64,000 nucleotides of DNA from Paracoccus sp. MA (GCF_020990385.1 NZ_CP087598.1:1284001-1348000); one strand, 5' to 3'; positions 8,143 through 17,192 are shown, counted from the first letter of the stretch. Program-made: numbers and translations. Notes: generated by a model not told the origin, from the sequence alone.

Positions 8143-8505
8143 ATGCTCTATACCCTGCTCTGCTATAACGACGAGGCGATGACCTCGGCCTGGACAAGCG
8201 AGGAAGAGGCGGCCGTGATGGCGCGGCTGGACGGCGTGCACCGCAAATGGGCCGCGCATTTCGGTCCCGTCGCCCGGCTGATGCCGACCAGCGCCGCCAC
8301 CACCTTCCGCAAGGACGAGCAGGTGGTGCTGGACGGCCCCTATGCCGAGACCAAGGAGCAGCTTCTGGGCTTCTACCTCGTCGAGGTCGAGGGGCTGGAC
8401 ATGGCGCTGCAGATCGCCCGCGACCTGGGCGAGGCCAATCCCGGCGGTGCCTACGAGATCCGGCCGGTCATGCTTTATTCCCCCGGCACGGAGGCGCCCC
8501 GATGA
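8143..8505 (+). CDS. YCII-domain (DGPF) protein
   Basis: 120 residues, MLYTLLCYNDEAMT at the start and the family signature VLDGPYAETKEQLLGFYLVEVE. YCII/DGPF proteins are small ferredoxin-like-fold dimers commonly encoded beside ECF42-type sigma factors; their activity is not settled. AAGGAAAA precedes the ATG at 8143. The stop overlaps the sigma factor start by ATGA, so the pair is coupled. A candidate ECF promoter lies directly upstream. Confidence 0.93.
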   Translation: MLYTLLCYNDEAMTSAWTSEEEAAVMARLDGVHRKWAAHFGPVARLMPTSAATTFRKDEQVVLDGPYAETKEQLLGFYLVEVEGLDMALQIARDLGEANPGGAYEIRPVMLYSPGTEAPR

Positions 8506-9755
8506 TCGAAGCCGATCCCGACTGGATCGAGACGCGGCTGGTCGGGGCCCGCCCGCGCGCCATGGCCGCGCTGCTGCGCTATTTCCGCGATCTCGACCTG
8601 GCCGAGGAGGCCTATCAGGAAGCCTGCCTGCGCGCCCTGCGGCATTGGCCGCGGAACGGCCCGCCGCGCAATGCCGAGGCCTGGCTGGTCATGGTCGGGC
8701 GCAACGCGGCGCTGGACCAGCTTCGTCGCCGGACCCGCCAGACCGAGCTGCCGCCCGGCGACGCGGTTCCCGACCAGCCCGACGGCCCCGATCTGGCCGA
8801 GCGGCTGGACGCGGCGGATTACCGCGACGACATCCTGCGGCTGCTGTTCATCTGCTGCCACCCCGAGCTTCCGGCGACGCAGCAGATCGCGCTGGCGCTG
8901 CGCATCGTCTCGGGCCTGCCGGTCGAGCGCATCGCCCGCGCCTTCCTGGTCGCGCCGCGCGCCATGGAGCAGCGCATCACCCGCGCCAAGGCCCGCATCG
9001 CACGGGCCGAGATCCCCTTCGACACCCCCGGCCCCGTCGAACGGGCCCAGCGTTTCGCCGCCGTCGCGGCGATGATCTATCTGGTCTTCAACGAGGGCTA
9101 TACCGACGCGAACCCCGCCAGCGAGCGCGCGGCGCTGTGCGACGAGGCGATCCGGCTGGCGCGGCTGCTGCTGCGCCTTTTCCCCGCCGAGCCCGAGATG
9201 ATGGGCCTGCTGGCGCTGATGCTCATCCAGCATTCGCGGCAGGCGGCGCGTTTCGATGCCGAGGGCGGGCCGGTGCTGCTGGAGGATCAGGACCGCGGCC
9301 GCTGGAACCGCGCCATGATCGCCGAGGCGCTGGCCATGCTGGACAAGGCGATGCTGCACCGCCGGCCCGGCCCCTATCAGATCCAGGCGGCCATCGCGGC
9401 GCTGCATGCCCGCGCCGCCCGGCCGGAGGAGACCGACTGGGCCGGCATCGACCGGCTCTATGCCGCGCTGGAGCGGCACGCCCCCTCGCCGGTGGTGACG
9501 CTGAACCGCGCCGTGGCGGTGATGAAGCTGCAAGGCGCCGAGGCGGCGCTGGAGATGGTCGAGCCGCTGCGCGAGCGGCTGGACGGCTATTTCTACCTGC
9601 ACGGGCTGCGCGGCGCCCTGCTGCGCCAGCTGGGCCGGAACGACGCGGCGCGCGAGGCGTTTTCCCGGGCCATCGCGCTGGCGGGAACGGCAGCCGAGGC
9701 GGCGCATATCCGCCGCCAGCTCGACGGCCTGCGGGCCGGCCCGGAACCGGGTTGA
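8502..9755 (+). CDS. ECF42-like RNA polymerase sigma factor with C-terminal extension
   Basis: 417 residues. Region 2 is near residues 15-80 (AALLRYFRDLDLAEEAYQEACLRAL, WLVMVGRNAALDQLRR) and region 4 near 115-175 (ATQQIALALRIVSGLPVERIARAFLV). A long helical, TPR-like extension follows (from MIYLVFNEGYTDANPASERAALCDEAIRLARLLLRLFP). This architecture and the YCII partner gene are characteristic of ECF42, where no anti-sigma factor is present and the extension controls activity (family knowledge). Translationally coupled to the YCII gene. Confidence 0.93.
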   Translation: MIEADPDWIETRLVGARPRAMAALLRYFRDLDLAEEAYQEACLRALRHWPRNGPPRNAEAWLVMVGRNAALDQLRRRTRQTELPPGDAVPDQPDGPDLAERLDAADYRDDILRLLFICCHPELPATQQIALALRIVSGLPVERIARAFLVAPRAMEQRITRAKARIARAEIPFDTPGPVERAQRFAAVAAMIYLVFNEGYTDANPASERAALCDEAIRLARLLLRLFPAEPEMMGLLALMLIQHSRQAARFDAEGGPVLLEDQDRGRWNRAMIAEALAMLDKAMLHRRPGPYQIQAAIAALHARAARPEETDWAGIDRLYAALERHAPSPVVTLNRAVAVMKLQGAEAALEMVEPLRERLDGYFYLHGLRGALLRQLGRNDAAREAFSRAIALAGTAAEAAHIRRQLDGLRAGPEPG

Positions 9756-9804
9756 AAATTTTTTCGCGGCCCCTGTCGGGATCGCCGCCCGGCCCGCGTC
9801 CTTG
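9754..9804 (+). promoter_or_regulatory. Probable ECF promoter upstream of the AHSA1 gene
   Basis: TGTCGGGA (9774-9781), 15 nt, CGTCCTTG (9797-9804): identical boxes and spacing to the promoter at 8096-8126. A GAAAATTTTTT tract (9754-9764) lies upstream, as in the other copy. The match suggests the AHSA1 gene has its own transcript driven by the adjacent ECF sigma factor. Confidence 0.65.
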
Positions 9805-9837
9805 AAGCAGACCATCAAGCCCACAAGGAGAAATGCC

Positions 9838-10302
9838 ATGACCACCCCACCTGCCCATGTGCTGACGCTGGACCGCGTGCTGGACGCGCCGGTCGCCGGA
9901 CTCTGGCGCTGCTGGACCGAGCCGGAGCTGCTGAAACAATGGTTCTGCCCGAAACCCTGGTATGTGTCCGAGGCGCGCATGGACCTGCGTCCGGGCGGCG
10001 AATTCTTCTCTGTCATGAACGGGCCCGAGGGCGAGCGGTTCGAGAATATCGGCGTCTTCCTGGAGATCGAGCCGCAGCGCCGGCTGGTCTCGACCGATGC
10101 CTTCCGGCCGGGCTGGGTGCCGACCGAGCGGGCCTTCATGGTCTCGCATGTCGAGTTCGAACCGCAGGGGGAGCGGACGCGCTATCTGGCCCGCGCCATG
10201 CATTGGAACGAGGAGACCCTGAAGCAGCACGAGCAGATGGGCTTTCACGACGGCTGGAACATGGCCGCCGACCAGCTGGAGGCGCTGGCGAAATCGCTGT
10301 GA
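9838..10302 (+). CDS. AHSA1/SRPBCC-family protein
   Basis: 154 residues from the ATG at 9838, with AAGGAG at 9825-9830. The activator-of-Hsp90-homologue-1-like fold is shown by VLDAPVAGLWRCWTEPELLKQWFCPKPW near the start, DLRPGGEFFSVMNGPEGERFENIGVFLEIEP, and the C-terminal helix GFHDGWNMAADQLEALAKSL. The SRPBCC fold has a hydrophobic ligand cavity; no substrate is known for this subgroup. Such genes recur in ECF42/YCII loci, and here it has a matching ECF promoter. Confidence 0.92.
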   Translation: MTTPPAHVLTLDRVLDAPVAGLWRCWTEPELLKQWFCPKPWYVSEARMDLRPGGEFFSVMNGPEGERFENIGVFLEIEPQRRLVSTDAFRPGWVPTERAFMVSHVEFEPQGERTRYLARAMHWNEETLKQHEQMGFHDGWNMAADQLEALAKSL

Positions 10303-10303
10303 G

Positions 10304-10384
10304 CTAGCCTTCCCCCTGCTCGGGGCGCATCAGGTGGCGCAGCGCGGTTTCCAGCTGCGCCGCCAGTTCGGGTCCCAGGCGATC
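10304..10384 (-). pseudogene. Possible C-terminal remnant of a regulator
   Basis: Reading leftwards, this stretch encodes DRLGPELAAQLETALRHLMR then PEQGEG and a TAG stop, which resembles the last helix of a small helix-turn-helix regulator (MarR-like C-terminus). No N-terminal part is present, and the upstream sequence in this frame is antisense to the fahA-like remnant. The assignment is weak and rests mainly on the helix-like composition. Confidence 0.25.
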
Positions 10385-10495
10385 GCGGGGCTGGAGAAGG
10401 CCAGCAGGGGCAGACTGCTGGAGCTGAGCTGGAACGGCGCCGCGCGCAGCTTTGTCGAGGACAATGACACCCTGACCCTGCGCGGCACCATTGTG
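10367..10495 (+). pseudogene. Fumarylacetoacetase (FahA) C-terminal fragment
   Basis: 43 codons reading FGSQAIAGLEKASRG ... LLELSWNGAARSFVEDNDTL then TLRG. This matches, from memory, the conserved fumarylacetoacetase block G-D-L-F-G-S-G-T-I-S-G ... LLEL-W ... FLEDGD-V-LRG near the C-terminus of the enzyme. Nothing of the other about 350 residues is present, and key positions are altered (SQAIAG for SGTISG). It is taken as a relic of a tyrosine-degradation gene. Confidence 0.5.
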
Positions 10496-10552
10496 GGTCA
10501 GGTGGTCGAGATAGTAGAAGCCGAAGCCCTCGGGACGCGGGTTCGGTTCGGC
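10490..10552 (-). pseudogene. 4-hydroxyphenylpyruvate dioxygenase (Hpd) fragment
   Basis: 21 codons on the minus strand: EPNPRPEGFGFYYLDHLTHN. This resembles the linker and first strand of the catalytic half of bacterial HPPD, where Y-[IL]-DHLTHNV includes the first iron-ligand histidine. The frame then runs into antisense of the fahA-like fragment. With the neighbouring fragment it suggests a decayed tyrosine catabolism locus. Confidence 0.45.
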
Positions 10553-10656
10553 CAGGCAGCCTGGCGCTGCCCCGAACCATGCGGCAAGGCCCGCTCTTGC
10601 CAAGATCGGCCAGGGGGGCGATAAACCGCCCTTCCCGTCCACCGCGAGAGGCCGTC

Positions 10657-11697
10657 TTGCCGCAGCGCCCCATCACCACCGTCCCTGCCCTGGTCGAGGC
10701 CGGGCTGGCCGATTCCGCCCGGACCGAGGCGCTGGACGCGGTGGCGGCCGAGTTCCGCATCCGCATCTCGCCTGCCATGCGCGAGGCCATGCGCACGCCC
10801 GGCGACGGCATCGCCGCGCAATTCGTGCCCGATGCGCGCGAGCTGCAGATCCGCCCCGAGGAACTGGCCGATCCGATCGGGGACGAGGCGCACAGCCCGA
10901 CGCCCGGCCTGACGCATCGTTATCCCGACCGGGTGATCCTGCATGTCACCAAAACATGCGAGGTCTATTGCCGCTTCTGCTTTCGCCGCGAGGTCGTGGG
11001 CGAGGACGGCACCCTGCCCGAGCCGGAGCTGGCGGCGGCGCTGGACTATATCGCCCGCAGCCCGGCGATCCACGAGGTGATCCTGACCGGCGGCGATCCG
11101 ATGGTGCTGTCGGCGCGGCGCATCGCGGCGCTGATGGCGCGGCTGGAAGCGATCCCGCATGTCGATATCGTCCGCTTCCACACCCGCGTGCCGGTGGTGG
11201 CCCCGGGCCGCATCGACGCGGCGATGCTGACGGCGCTGCGCCCCGGGCGGCTGGCGGTCTGGGTGGTGGTCCACACCAACCACCCGCAGGAGCTGACGGC
11301 AGAGGCGCTGGCCGCGCTGGCCCGGCTGGCCGATGCGGGCCTGCCGCTGCTGTCGCAGACCGTCCTGCTGAAGGGGGTGAACGCCGATGCGGCGGTGCTG
11401 GCCGATCTGTTCCGGACGCTGATCCGCAACCGGGTCAAGCCCTATTACCTGCATCACTGCGACCTGGCGCGCGGCACCGGCCATTTCCGCATCTCGATCG
11501 CCGAGGGGCAGGCGATCATGGCGGGCCTGCGCGGCCGTCTGTCGGGGACCTGCCTGCCGACCTATGTGCTGGACCTGCCGGGCGGGCATGGCAAGGTGCC
11601 GCTGGGACCGGGCTATGTCGAGGAGGCCGGGCCCGGCCGTTACCTGATCCGGGACTGGCGCGGGCAAAGGCACGAATATCGCGATCCGGACGGCTGA
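10657..11697 (+). CDS. epmB: EF-P (R)-beta-lysine forming aminomutase EpmB (KamA family)
   Basis: 346 residues from the TTG at 10657 (GCGAGAGG upstream); the frame is open further left, but that part is not protein-like. Radical SAM cluster motif CEVYCRFC gives Cys101, Cys105 and Cys108, followed by FRREVVGEDG and LTGGDPMVLS. PLP and lysine-binding segments include YYLHHCDLARGTGHFR. Length and the absence of the long KamA N-/C-terminal extensions fit EpmB, which converts lysine to (R)-beta-lysine for EpmA. Location within 12 kb of epmA and efp supports this over a catabolic lysine 2,3-aminomutase. Confidence 0.9.
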   Translation: MPQRPITTVPALVEAGLADSARTEALDAVAAEFRIRISPAMREAMRTPGDGIAAQFVPDARELQIRPEELADPIGDEAHSPTPGLTHRYPDRVILHVTKTCEVYCRFCFRREVVGEDGTLPEPELAAALDYIARSPAIHEVILTGGDPMVLSARRIAALMARLEAIPHVDIVRFHTRVPVVAPGRIDAAMLTALRPGRLAVWVVVHTNHPQELTAEALAALARLADAGLPLLSQTVLLKGVNADAAVLADLFRTLIRNRVKPYYLHHCDLARGTGHFRISIAEGQAIMAGLRGRLSGTCLPTYVLDLPGGHGKVPLGPGYVEEAGPGRYLIRDWRGQRHEYRDPDG

Positions 11698-11699
11698 GG

Positions 11700-11753
11700 C
11701 CGGGGGCGCTTCGCCCCCCGGACCCCCCGAGGATATTTGGACAAGAAAGAAGG
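11700..11753 (+). repeat. Hairpin + TATTTGGACAAG repeat, copy B
   Basis: CCGGGGGCG-CTT-CGCCCCCCGG stem (11700-11721), then ACCCCCCGAGGATATTTGG (11722-11740) and ACAAGAAAGAAGG. It lies just after the epmB stop, between convergent epmB and dppF, where it may act as a terminator or mRNA 3' end. Confidence 0.6.
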
Positions 11754-11790
11754 CCACCCCGGGGCCGTTTGCGCGCCCTGGGGCGGTTCG

Positions 11791-12623
<833 letters not shown>

Positions 12624-12627
<4 letters not shown>

Positions 12628-13460
12628 TTCGCGGCCTCCTCGAGGAACGAGCCCACGGTGGGCAGGCGGTCGCCGGTGGCGTTCTCCGGCAGGGCCGAGA
12701 GCAGCGCACGGGTATAGGGGTGTTTCGGCGCCTCGAACAGCGACAGCACGTCGGCCTCTTCCATCTTCTGGCCCTTGTATTGCACCTGCACGCGGTCGGC
12801 GGTCTCGGCCACCACGCCCATGTCGTGGGTGATCAGGATCAGCGCCATGCCGGTCTGTTCCTGTAGCTTCATCAGCAGGTCGAGGATCTGCTTCTGGATG
12901 GTCACGTCCAGCGCCGTCGTCGGCTCGTCCGCGATCAGCAGGCGCGGGTTGGTGGCGATGGCCATGGCGATCATCACCCGCTGGCATTGCCCGCCCGACA
13001 TCTGGTGCGGGTAGGATTTCAGCTTCTCCTCGGGGTCGGGGATGCCGACCTGGCGGTAGAGCTCCAGCGCCCTTGCTCGCGCGGCCCGCTTCGAGAGGCC
13101 GGCATTGAAGCGCAGCACCTCCTCGATCTGGTAGCCGGTGGTGAAGCTGGGGTTCAGCGAGGCGATGGGTTCCTGGAAGATCATGGTGATCTCGCGCCCG
13201 ATGACGCGGCGGCGCTGGCGCGGCGTCATGCGCAGCAGGTCCTTGCCGTCGAAGCTCATCTCATCGGCGGTGACGGTGGCGGTGTCGGGCAAGAGCCCCA
13301 TCGCCGCCAGCATCGAGACCGACTTGCCCGAGCCCGACTCGCCCACGATGGCCAGCACCTCGCCCTTGTCGACGCGCACGTCGATGCCGTCCACGGCGGT
13401 GAAGCTGCCGGTCGAGGTGGCGAAGCGCACGGTCAGGTTGCGGATATTCAGCAAGGCCAT
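12624..13460 (-). CDS. dppD: Dipeptide ABC transporter ATP-binding protein DppD
   Basis: 278 residues. Walker [13 protein letters not shown]-loop [15 protein letters not shown], signature [15 protein letters not shown], Walker [14 protein letters not shown]-loop ITHDMGVV, and C-terminal [14 protein letters not shown]. It overlaps dppF by ATGA and follows dppC by 3 bp. The signature carries Cys in SGGQCQR where Arg or Ser is usual; this position varies in DppD proteins. Confidence 0.95.
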
Positions 13461-13463
13461 GGC

Positions 13464-14366
13464 TCAGCTCCGCTTCAGTTTCGGGTCGAGCGCGTCGCGA
13501 AGCCCGTCGCCCATCAGGTTGATCGCCAGCACCGAGACCAGGATGGCGAGGCCGGGGAAGGTCACCACCCACCAGGCGCGCAGGATGAACTCGCGCGCCT
13601 CGGCCAGCATGGTGCCCCATTCCGAGGCCGGCGGCTGCGCGCCCATGCCGAGGAAACCCAGCGCGGCGGAGTCGAGCACCGCCGAGGAGAAGCTCAGCGT
13701 CGCCTGCACGATCAGGGGCGCCAGGCAGTTGGGCAGGATGGTCCTGAACATCAGCCGCAGGTTCGACGCCCCGGCCACCTTGGCGGCGGTGACGTATTCG
13801 CGCGCCTTTTCCCCCATCACCGCGGCGCGGGTCAGGCGGGCGAAATGCGGCTGGTAGACGATGGCGATGGCGATCATCGCATTGGTCAGCCCCGGCCCCA
13901 GCACCGCGACCAGCACCAGCGCCAGCAGCAGCGAGGGGAAGGCCAGCACCACGTCCATGACCCGCATGATGACGGTGTCCACCCAGCCGCCGAAGAAGCC
14001 GGCGACAAGCCCGATGATGATGCCGCCGGTCAGCGCGATGGCGACGACGACGATGCCGATGAACAGCGAATATTGCGCGCCGTAGATCAGCCGCGACAGG
14101 ATGTCCCGGCCCACGGCATCGGTGCCGAGCAGGAAGCCGGCCCGGCCGCCCTCTTGCCAGATCGGCGGCACCAGCAGCGCGCTGCGGTATTGCTGGGTGG
14201 GGTCATGCGGCGCGATCAGCGGGGCGAATACGGCGGTCAGCACCAGCAGGACGAAGACGACGAGGCCGATCACCGCGCCGCGGTTCTGGCTGAAGTAGAA
14301 CCAGAACTCGCGCAGCATCCGGCGGCGGATGGCCGCGTCCGAGATCTTGACGGTGGTATCGGTCAT
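13464..14366 (-). CDS. dppC: Dipeptide ABC transporter permease DppC
   Basis: 300 residues from the ATG at 14366. N-terminal OppC_N segment with TM1 (AVIGLVVFVLLVLTAVFAPLIAP), then HDPTQQ, GTDAVGRDILSRLIYGAQYSL, and four to five more TM segments. The ATPase-docking EAA-like loop is REYVTAAKVAGASNLRLMFRTILPN. It forms the inner-membrane channel with DppB and overlaps the dppB stop by ATGA. Confidence 0.95.
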   Translation of the reverse strand: MTDTTVKISDAAIRRRMLREFWFYFSQNRGAVIGLVVFVLLVLTAVFAPLIAPHDPTQQYRSALLVPPIWQEGGRAGFLLGTDAVGRDILSRLIYGAQYSLFIGIVVVAIALTGGIIIGLVAGFFGGWVDTVIMRVMDVVLAFPSLLLALVLVAVLGPGLTNAMIAIAIVYQPHFARLTRAAVMGEKAREYVTAAKVAGASNLRLMFRTILPNCLAPLIVQATLSFSSAVLDSAALGFLGMGAQPPASEWGTMLAEAREFILRAWWVVTFPGLAILVSVLAINLMGDGLRDALDPKLKRS

Positions 14367-15370
14367 TTGTGCCGGATCCTCGGGTTGATGAGACCATAGG
14401 TCAGGTCGACGATCAGGTTCACGATCATCACGATGGCGGCGATCAGCAGCAGGCCCGACTGCACCACCGGATAGTCGCGGCGCGAGATCGAATCGATCAT
14501 CCACTTGCCGATGCCGGGCCAGGAAAAGATCGTCTCGGTCAGGATGGCGCCGGCCATCAGCACGCCGATCTGCAAGCCGATGGTGGTGATGACCGGGATC
14601 ATGGCGTTGCGCAGCGCATGCACGCCGATCACCCGGCGCGGCGACAGGCCCTTGGCGCGGGCGGTGCGCACGTAATCCTCGCCCATCACCTCAAGCATGG
14701 CCGAGCGGGTCTGGCGGGCGATCACCGCCAGCGGAATGGTCGCCAGCACGATCGAGGGCAGGATCAGGTGGCTGAACGCTGAGGCGAAGGCGCCCTTCTG
14801 CCCCGAGATCAGGCTGTCGATCAGCATGAAGCCGGTCACCGGCGGAAAGAAATACATCAGCGAGATGCGGCCCGAGACCGGCGTCCAGCCCAGCACGCCG
14901 GAAAACAGGATGATGAGCAGAAGCCCCCACCAGAAGATCGGCATCGAGAACCCGACCAGCGCCGCGGTCATCGAGAACTGGTCGAACCAGCTGCCGCGCT
15001 TGATCGCCGCTATCACGCCCACCGGCACGCCGATCACCGTGGCCAGGACGATGGCCACCAGGCCAAGCTCGACCGTGGCCGGGAACAGCGCCAGGAACTC
15101 GGTCAGCACCGGCTTCTTGGTCACCAGCGAATTGCCCAGGTCGCCCTGAAGCAGATTGCCGAGATAGTGCAGATATTGCTGCCAGACCGGCTTGTCATAG
15201 CCAAGCTGCGCCGCAATCTGGGCATAACGCTCGGGCGAGACGCCGCGCTCGCCGGCCATCAGCAGCACCGGGTCGCCCGGCAGCAGGCGAATGAAGCCGA
15301 AGGCCACCAGCGTGATCCCGATCATCGTCGGGACCAGGTAAAGCAGTTTCTTGAGGATGAATCTGAGCAT
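14363..15370 (-). CDS. dppB: Dipeptide ABC transporter permease DppB
   Basis: 335 residues. N-terminal TM (LLYLVPTMIGITLVAFGFIRLLPGDPV), long periplasmic loop, then five TM segments. The EAA-like loop is EDYVRTARAKGLSPRRVIGVHALRNA and the C-terminus is DLTYGLINPRIRHK, all standard for DppB. It partners with DppC. A 72-bp spacer with a strong hairpin separates it from dppA. Confidence 0.95.
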   Translation of the reverse strand: MLRFILKKLLYLVPTMIGITLVAFGFIRLLPGDPVLLMAGERGVSPERYAQIAAQLGYDKPVWQQYLHYLGNLLQGDLGNSLVTKKPVLTEFLALFPATVELGLVAIVLATVIGVPVGVIAAIKRGSWFDQFSMTAALVGFSMPIFWWGLLLIILFSGVLGWTPVSGRISLMYFFPPVTGFMLIDSLISGQKGAFASAFSHLILPSIVLATIPLAVIARQTRSAMLEVMGEDYVRTARAKGLSPRRVIGVHALRNAMIPVITTIGLQIGVLMAGAILTETIFSWPGIGKWMIDSISRRDYPVVQSGLLLIAAIVMIVNLIVDLTYGLINPRIRHK

Positions 15371-15386
15371 CGAACCCTAACCTAAG

Positions 15387-15416
15387 GGCCGTGCAGAGAA
15401 AATTCCCTGCACGGCC
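15387..15416 (-). promoter_or_regulatory. Intercistronic hairpin between dppA and dppB
   Basis: A perfect 10-bp stem GGCCGTGCAG / CTGCACGGCC with a 10-nt loop, 26 bp after dppA and 16 bp before dppB. There is no T-run on the transcribed side. Such elements after binding-protein genes usually protect the upstream mRNA or reduce read-through into the permease genes, giving an excess of binding protein. Confidence 0.7.
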
Positions 15417-15442
15417 GCGATAGTTTCAGTCCGGGACCGGCC

Positions 15443-17047
15443 TTATTCGGTCAGGTCCACGGTGTCGAAGGCATAGTCGCCCAGCGGCGACTGCACGAAG
15501 CCGGTCACGTTCTTGGCCATCGGCACATATTGCGTCGAATGCGCCAGCGTGGCCCAGGGCGCCTCGCGCTTGAAGATGAGCTGCGCTTCTTCGTAAAGCT
15601 TCACGCGCTCGTCATGGTCCGAGCTGGCCTTGGCCTTCGCCAGCAGGTCCGAGAACTCCTGGTTGCACCAGAAGGCGCGGTTCGCCCCGCCCGGATTGGC
15701 CGAAGCGCAGGACAGCAGGACCGACAGGAAGTTGTCCGGATCGCCGTTGTCGCCGGTCCAGCCCAGGATGACGGCGCCCTTGCGGCCCTCTTCCATCGAT
15801 TTCTTCAGGTATTCGCCCCATTCGTAGCTGACGATGTCCACCTTGACGCCGACCTTGGCGAAATCGCTCTGGATCAGTTCGGCGGCGCGGCGGGCGTTGG
15901 GCATGTAGGGACGCTGCACCGGCATCGCCCAGATCTCCATGCTCAGGTTCTGGACGCCGGCTTCCTCGAGCATCTGCTTGGCCGCGTCGGGATCGTAGGC
16001 GTCGTCCTCGACCGCGTCGTTATAGGACCACATGGTCGGCGGGATCGGGTTCTTGGCGACCTCGGCATTGCCTTGATAGACGGCGTCGATCATCGCCTGC
16101 TTGTCCATCGCCATGTTCAGCGCCTTGCGGACCTGCGGATTGTCGAAGGGCGCGACGGTGGTGTTATAGGCCAGATAGCCGACGTTCAGGCCGGGCTGCT
16201 CGTCCAGCTTGAGGTTCGGGTCGGCCCGGATCTCGTCCAGGTCGGCGGGCGCGGGATAGGGCATCAGGTGGCATTCGCCGGCCTTGAGCTTTTGCAGCCG
16301 CACCGAGGCGTCGGGGGTGATGGCAAAGACCAGGTCGTCGATCTTGGGCGCCTCGCCCCAGTAATCGGCGTTCTTCTGGTAGCGGATCACCGCGTCCTTC
16401 TGATAGGCGACGAAGCGGAACGGGCCGGTGCCGATGGGGGCGTTGTTCAGGTCCTCGCGGGTGCCGGCGGCGTCCAGCGCATCGGCATATTCCTTCGAGA
16501 CGATCGAGACGAAAGGCATCGCCACGTTGGCGAGGAACGGCGCCTCGGGCTGGTTGAGGGTGAATTTCACCGTGTGGTCGTCGACCTTCTCGATGGACTT
16601 GATCAGCTTGTCCATCTCCATCGAGGAATAATATTCGTAGGTGATGCCGGGGATGTATTCGTGCCAGGGGTGGTCGGCGCTGGCCTGGCGCTCGAAGGTG
16701 AAGATCACGTCATCGGCGTTGAAGTCGCGCGAGGGCGTGAACTTGTCGTTGGAATGGAACTTCACGCCCTGGCGCAGGTGGAAGGTGTATTCCAGACCGT
16801 CCTCGGACACGTCCCAGCTTTCCGCCAGCGCCGGCTCGATCTCGGTCGTGCCGGGCTTGAACTGCACCAGGCGGTTGTAGATGGCATGGCCCGAGGCGTC
16901 GAAGGTGGTGCCGGCGGTATAGGGCGCCGCGTCGAAACCCTCGGGCGAGCCTTCCGAGCAATAGACGAATGTCTTGGCATGCAACGGCGCGGCGGCCATC
17001 AGCGCAAAGGCCGACGCCGCGAGCATGCGGGTGGAGAAGAACGACAT
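15443..17047 (-). CDS. dppA: Periplasmic dipeptide-binding protein DppA
   Basis: 534 residues, SBP family 5. The chosen start at 17047 (MSFFSTRMLAASAFALMAAAPLHA) gives a standard Sec signal peptide and has GGGAGG five bases upstream; an in-frame ATG at 17059 overlaps that site. The mature N-terminus KTFVYCSEGSPEGFDAAPYTAGTT and later GTGPFRF, YLAYNTTVAPFDNPQVRKALN and GWTGDNGDPDNFL match DppA, including the disulphide-type cysteines. It delivers peptides to DppBCDF. First gene of the operon. Confidence 0.95.
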   Translation of the reverse strand: MSFFSTRMLAASAFALMAAAPLHAKTFVYCSEGSPEGFDAAPYTAGTTFDASGHAIYNRLVQFKPGTTEIEPALAESWDVSEDGLEYTFHLRQGVKFHSNDKFTPSRDFNADDVIFTFERQASADHPWHEYIPGITYEYYSSMEMDKLIKSIEKVDDHTVKFTLNQPEAPFLANVAMPFVSIVSKEYADALDAAGTREDLNNAPIGTGPFRFVAYQKDAVIRYQKNADYWGEAPKIDDLVFAITPDASVRLQKLKAGECHLMPYPAPADLDEIRADPNLKLDEQPGLNVGYLAYNTTVAPFDNPQVRKALNMAMDKQAMIDAVYQGNAEVAKNPIPPTMWSYNDAVEDDAYDPDAAKQMLEEAGVQNLSMEIWAMPVQRPYMPNARRAAELIQSDFAKVGVKVDIVSYEWGEYLKKSMEEGRKGAVILGWTGDNGDPDNFLSVLLSCASANPGGANRAFWCNQEFSDLLAKAKASSDHDERVKLYEEAQLIFKREAPWATLAHSTQYVPMAKNVTGFVQSPLGDYAFDTVDLTE

Positions 17048-17104
17048 AATGCCTCCCATGTCTAGAGATATTCCCTGACCTGATGCAAACGAATCTGCCT
17101 GACA

Positions 17105-17192
17105 GGTCAAGTGCTCTGCCGGGTCTTGTCGTCATTTTGCCGCAATGACGCTGCGAAACGCCGTAAACTTTGGCCGATTTACGGCGTTTCGC
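17105..17192 (-). promoter_or_regulatory. Two inverted repeats and promoter region upstream of dppA
   Basis: A 15-bp perfect inverted repeat GCGAAACGCCGTAAA (17153-17167) / TTTACGGCGTTTCGC (17178-17192) with a 10-nt spacer. Next to it is GTCATT-N7-AATGAC (17131-17149), and then a TTGACC -35-like hexamer on the minus strand (17105-17110). The 205-bp gap after iolB has no gene. The repeats may end iolB transcripts or bind a regulator of dppA. Confidence 0.55.

Noticed and set aside
10304..10642. A single intact 112-residue minus-strand gene
   Set aside because: The frame joins an HPPD-like piece, antisense of a fumarylacetoacetase-like piece and a helix-like tail; a remnant mosaic explains it better than one protein.
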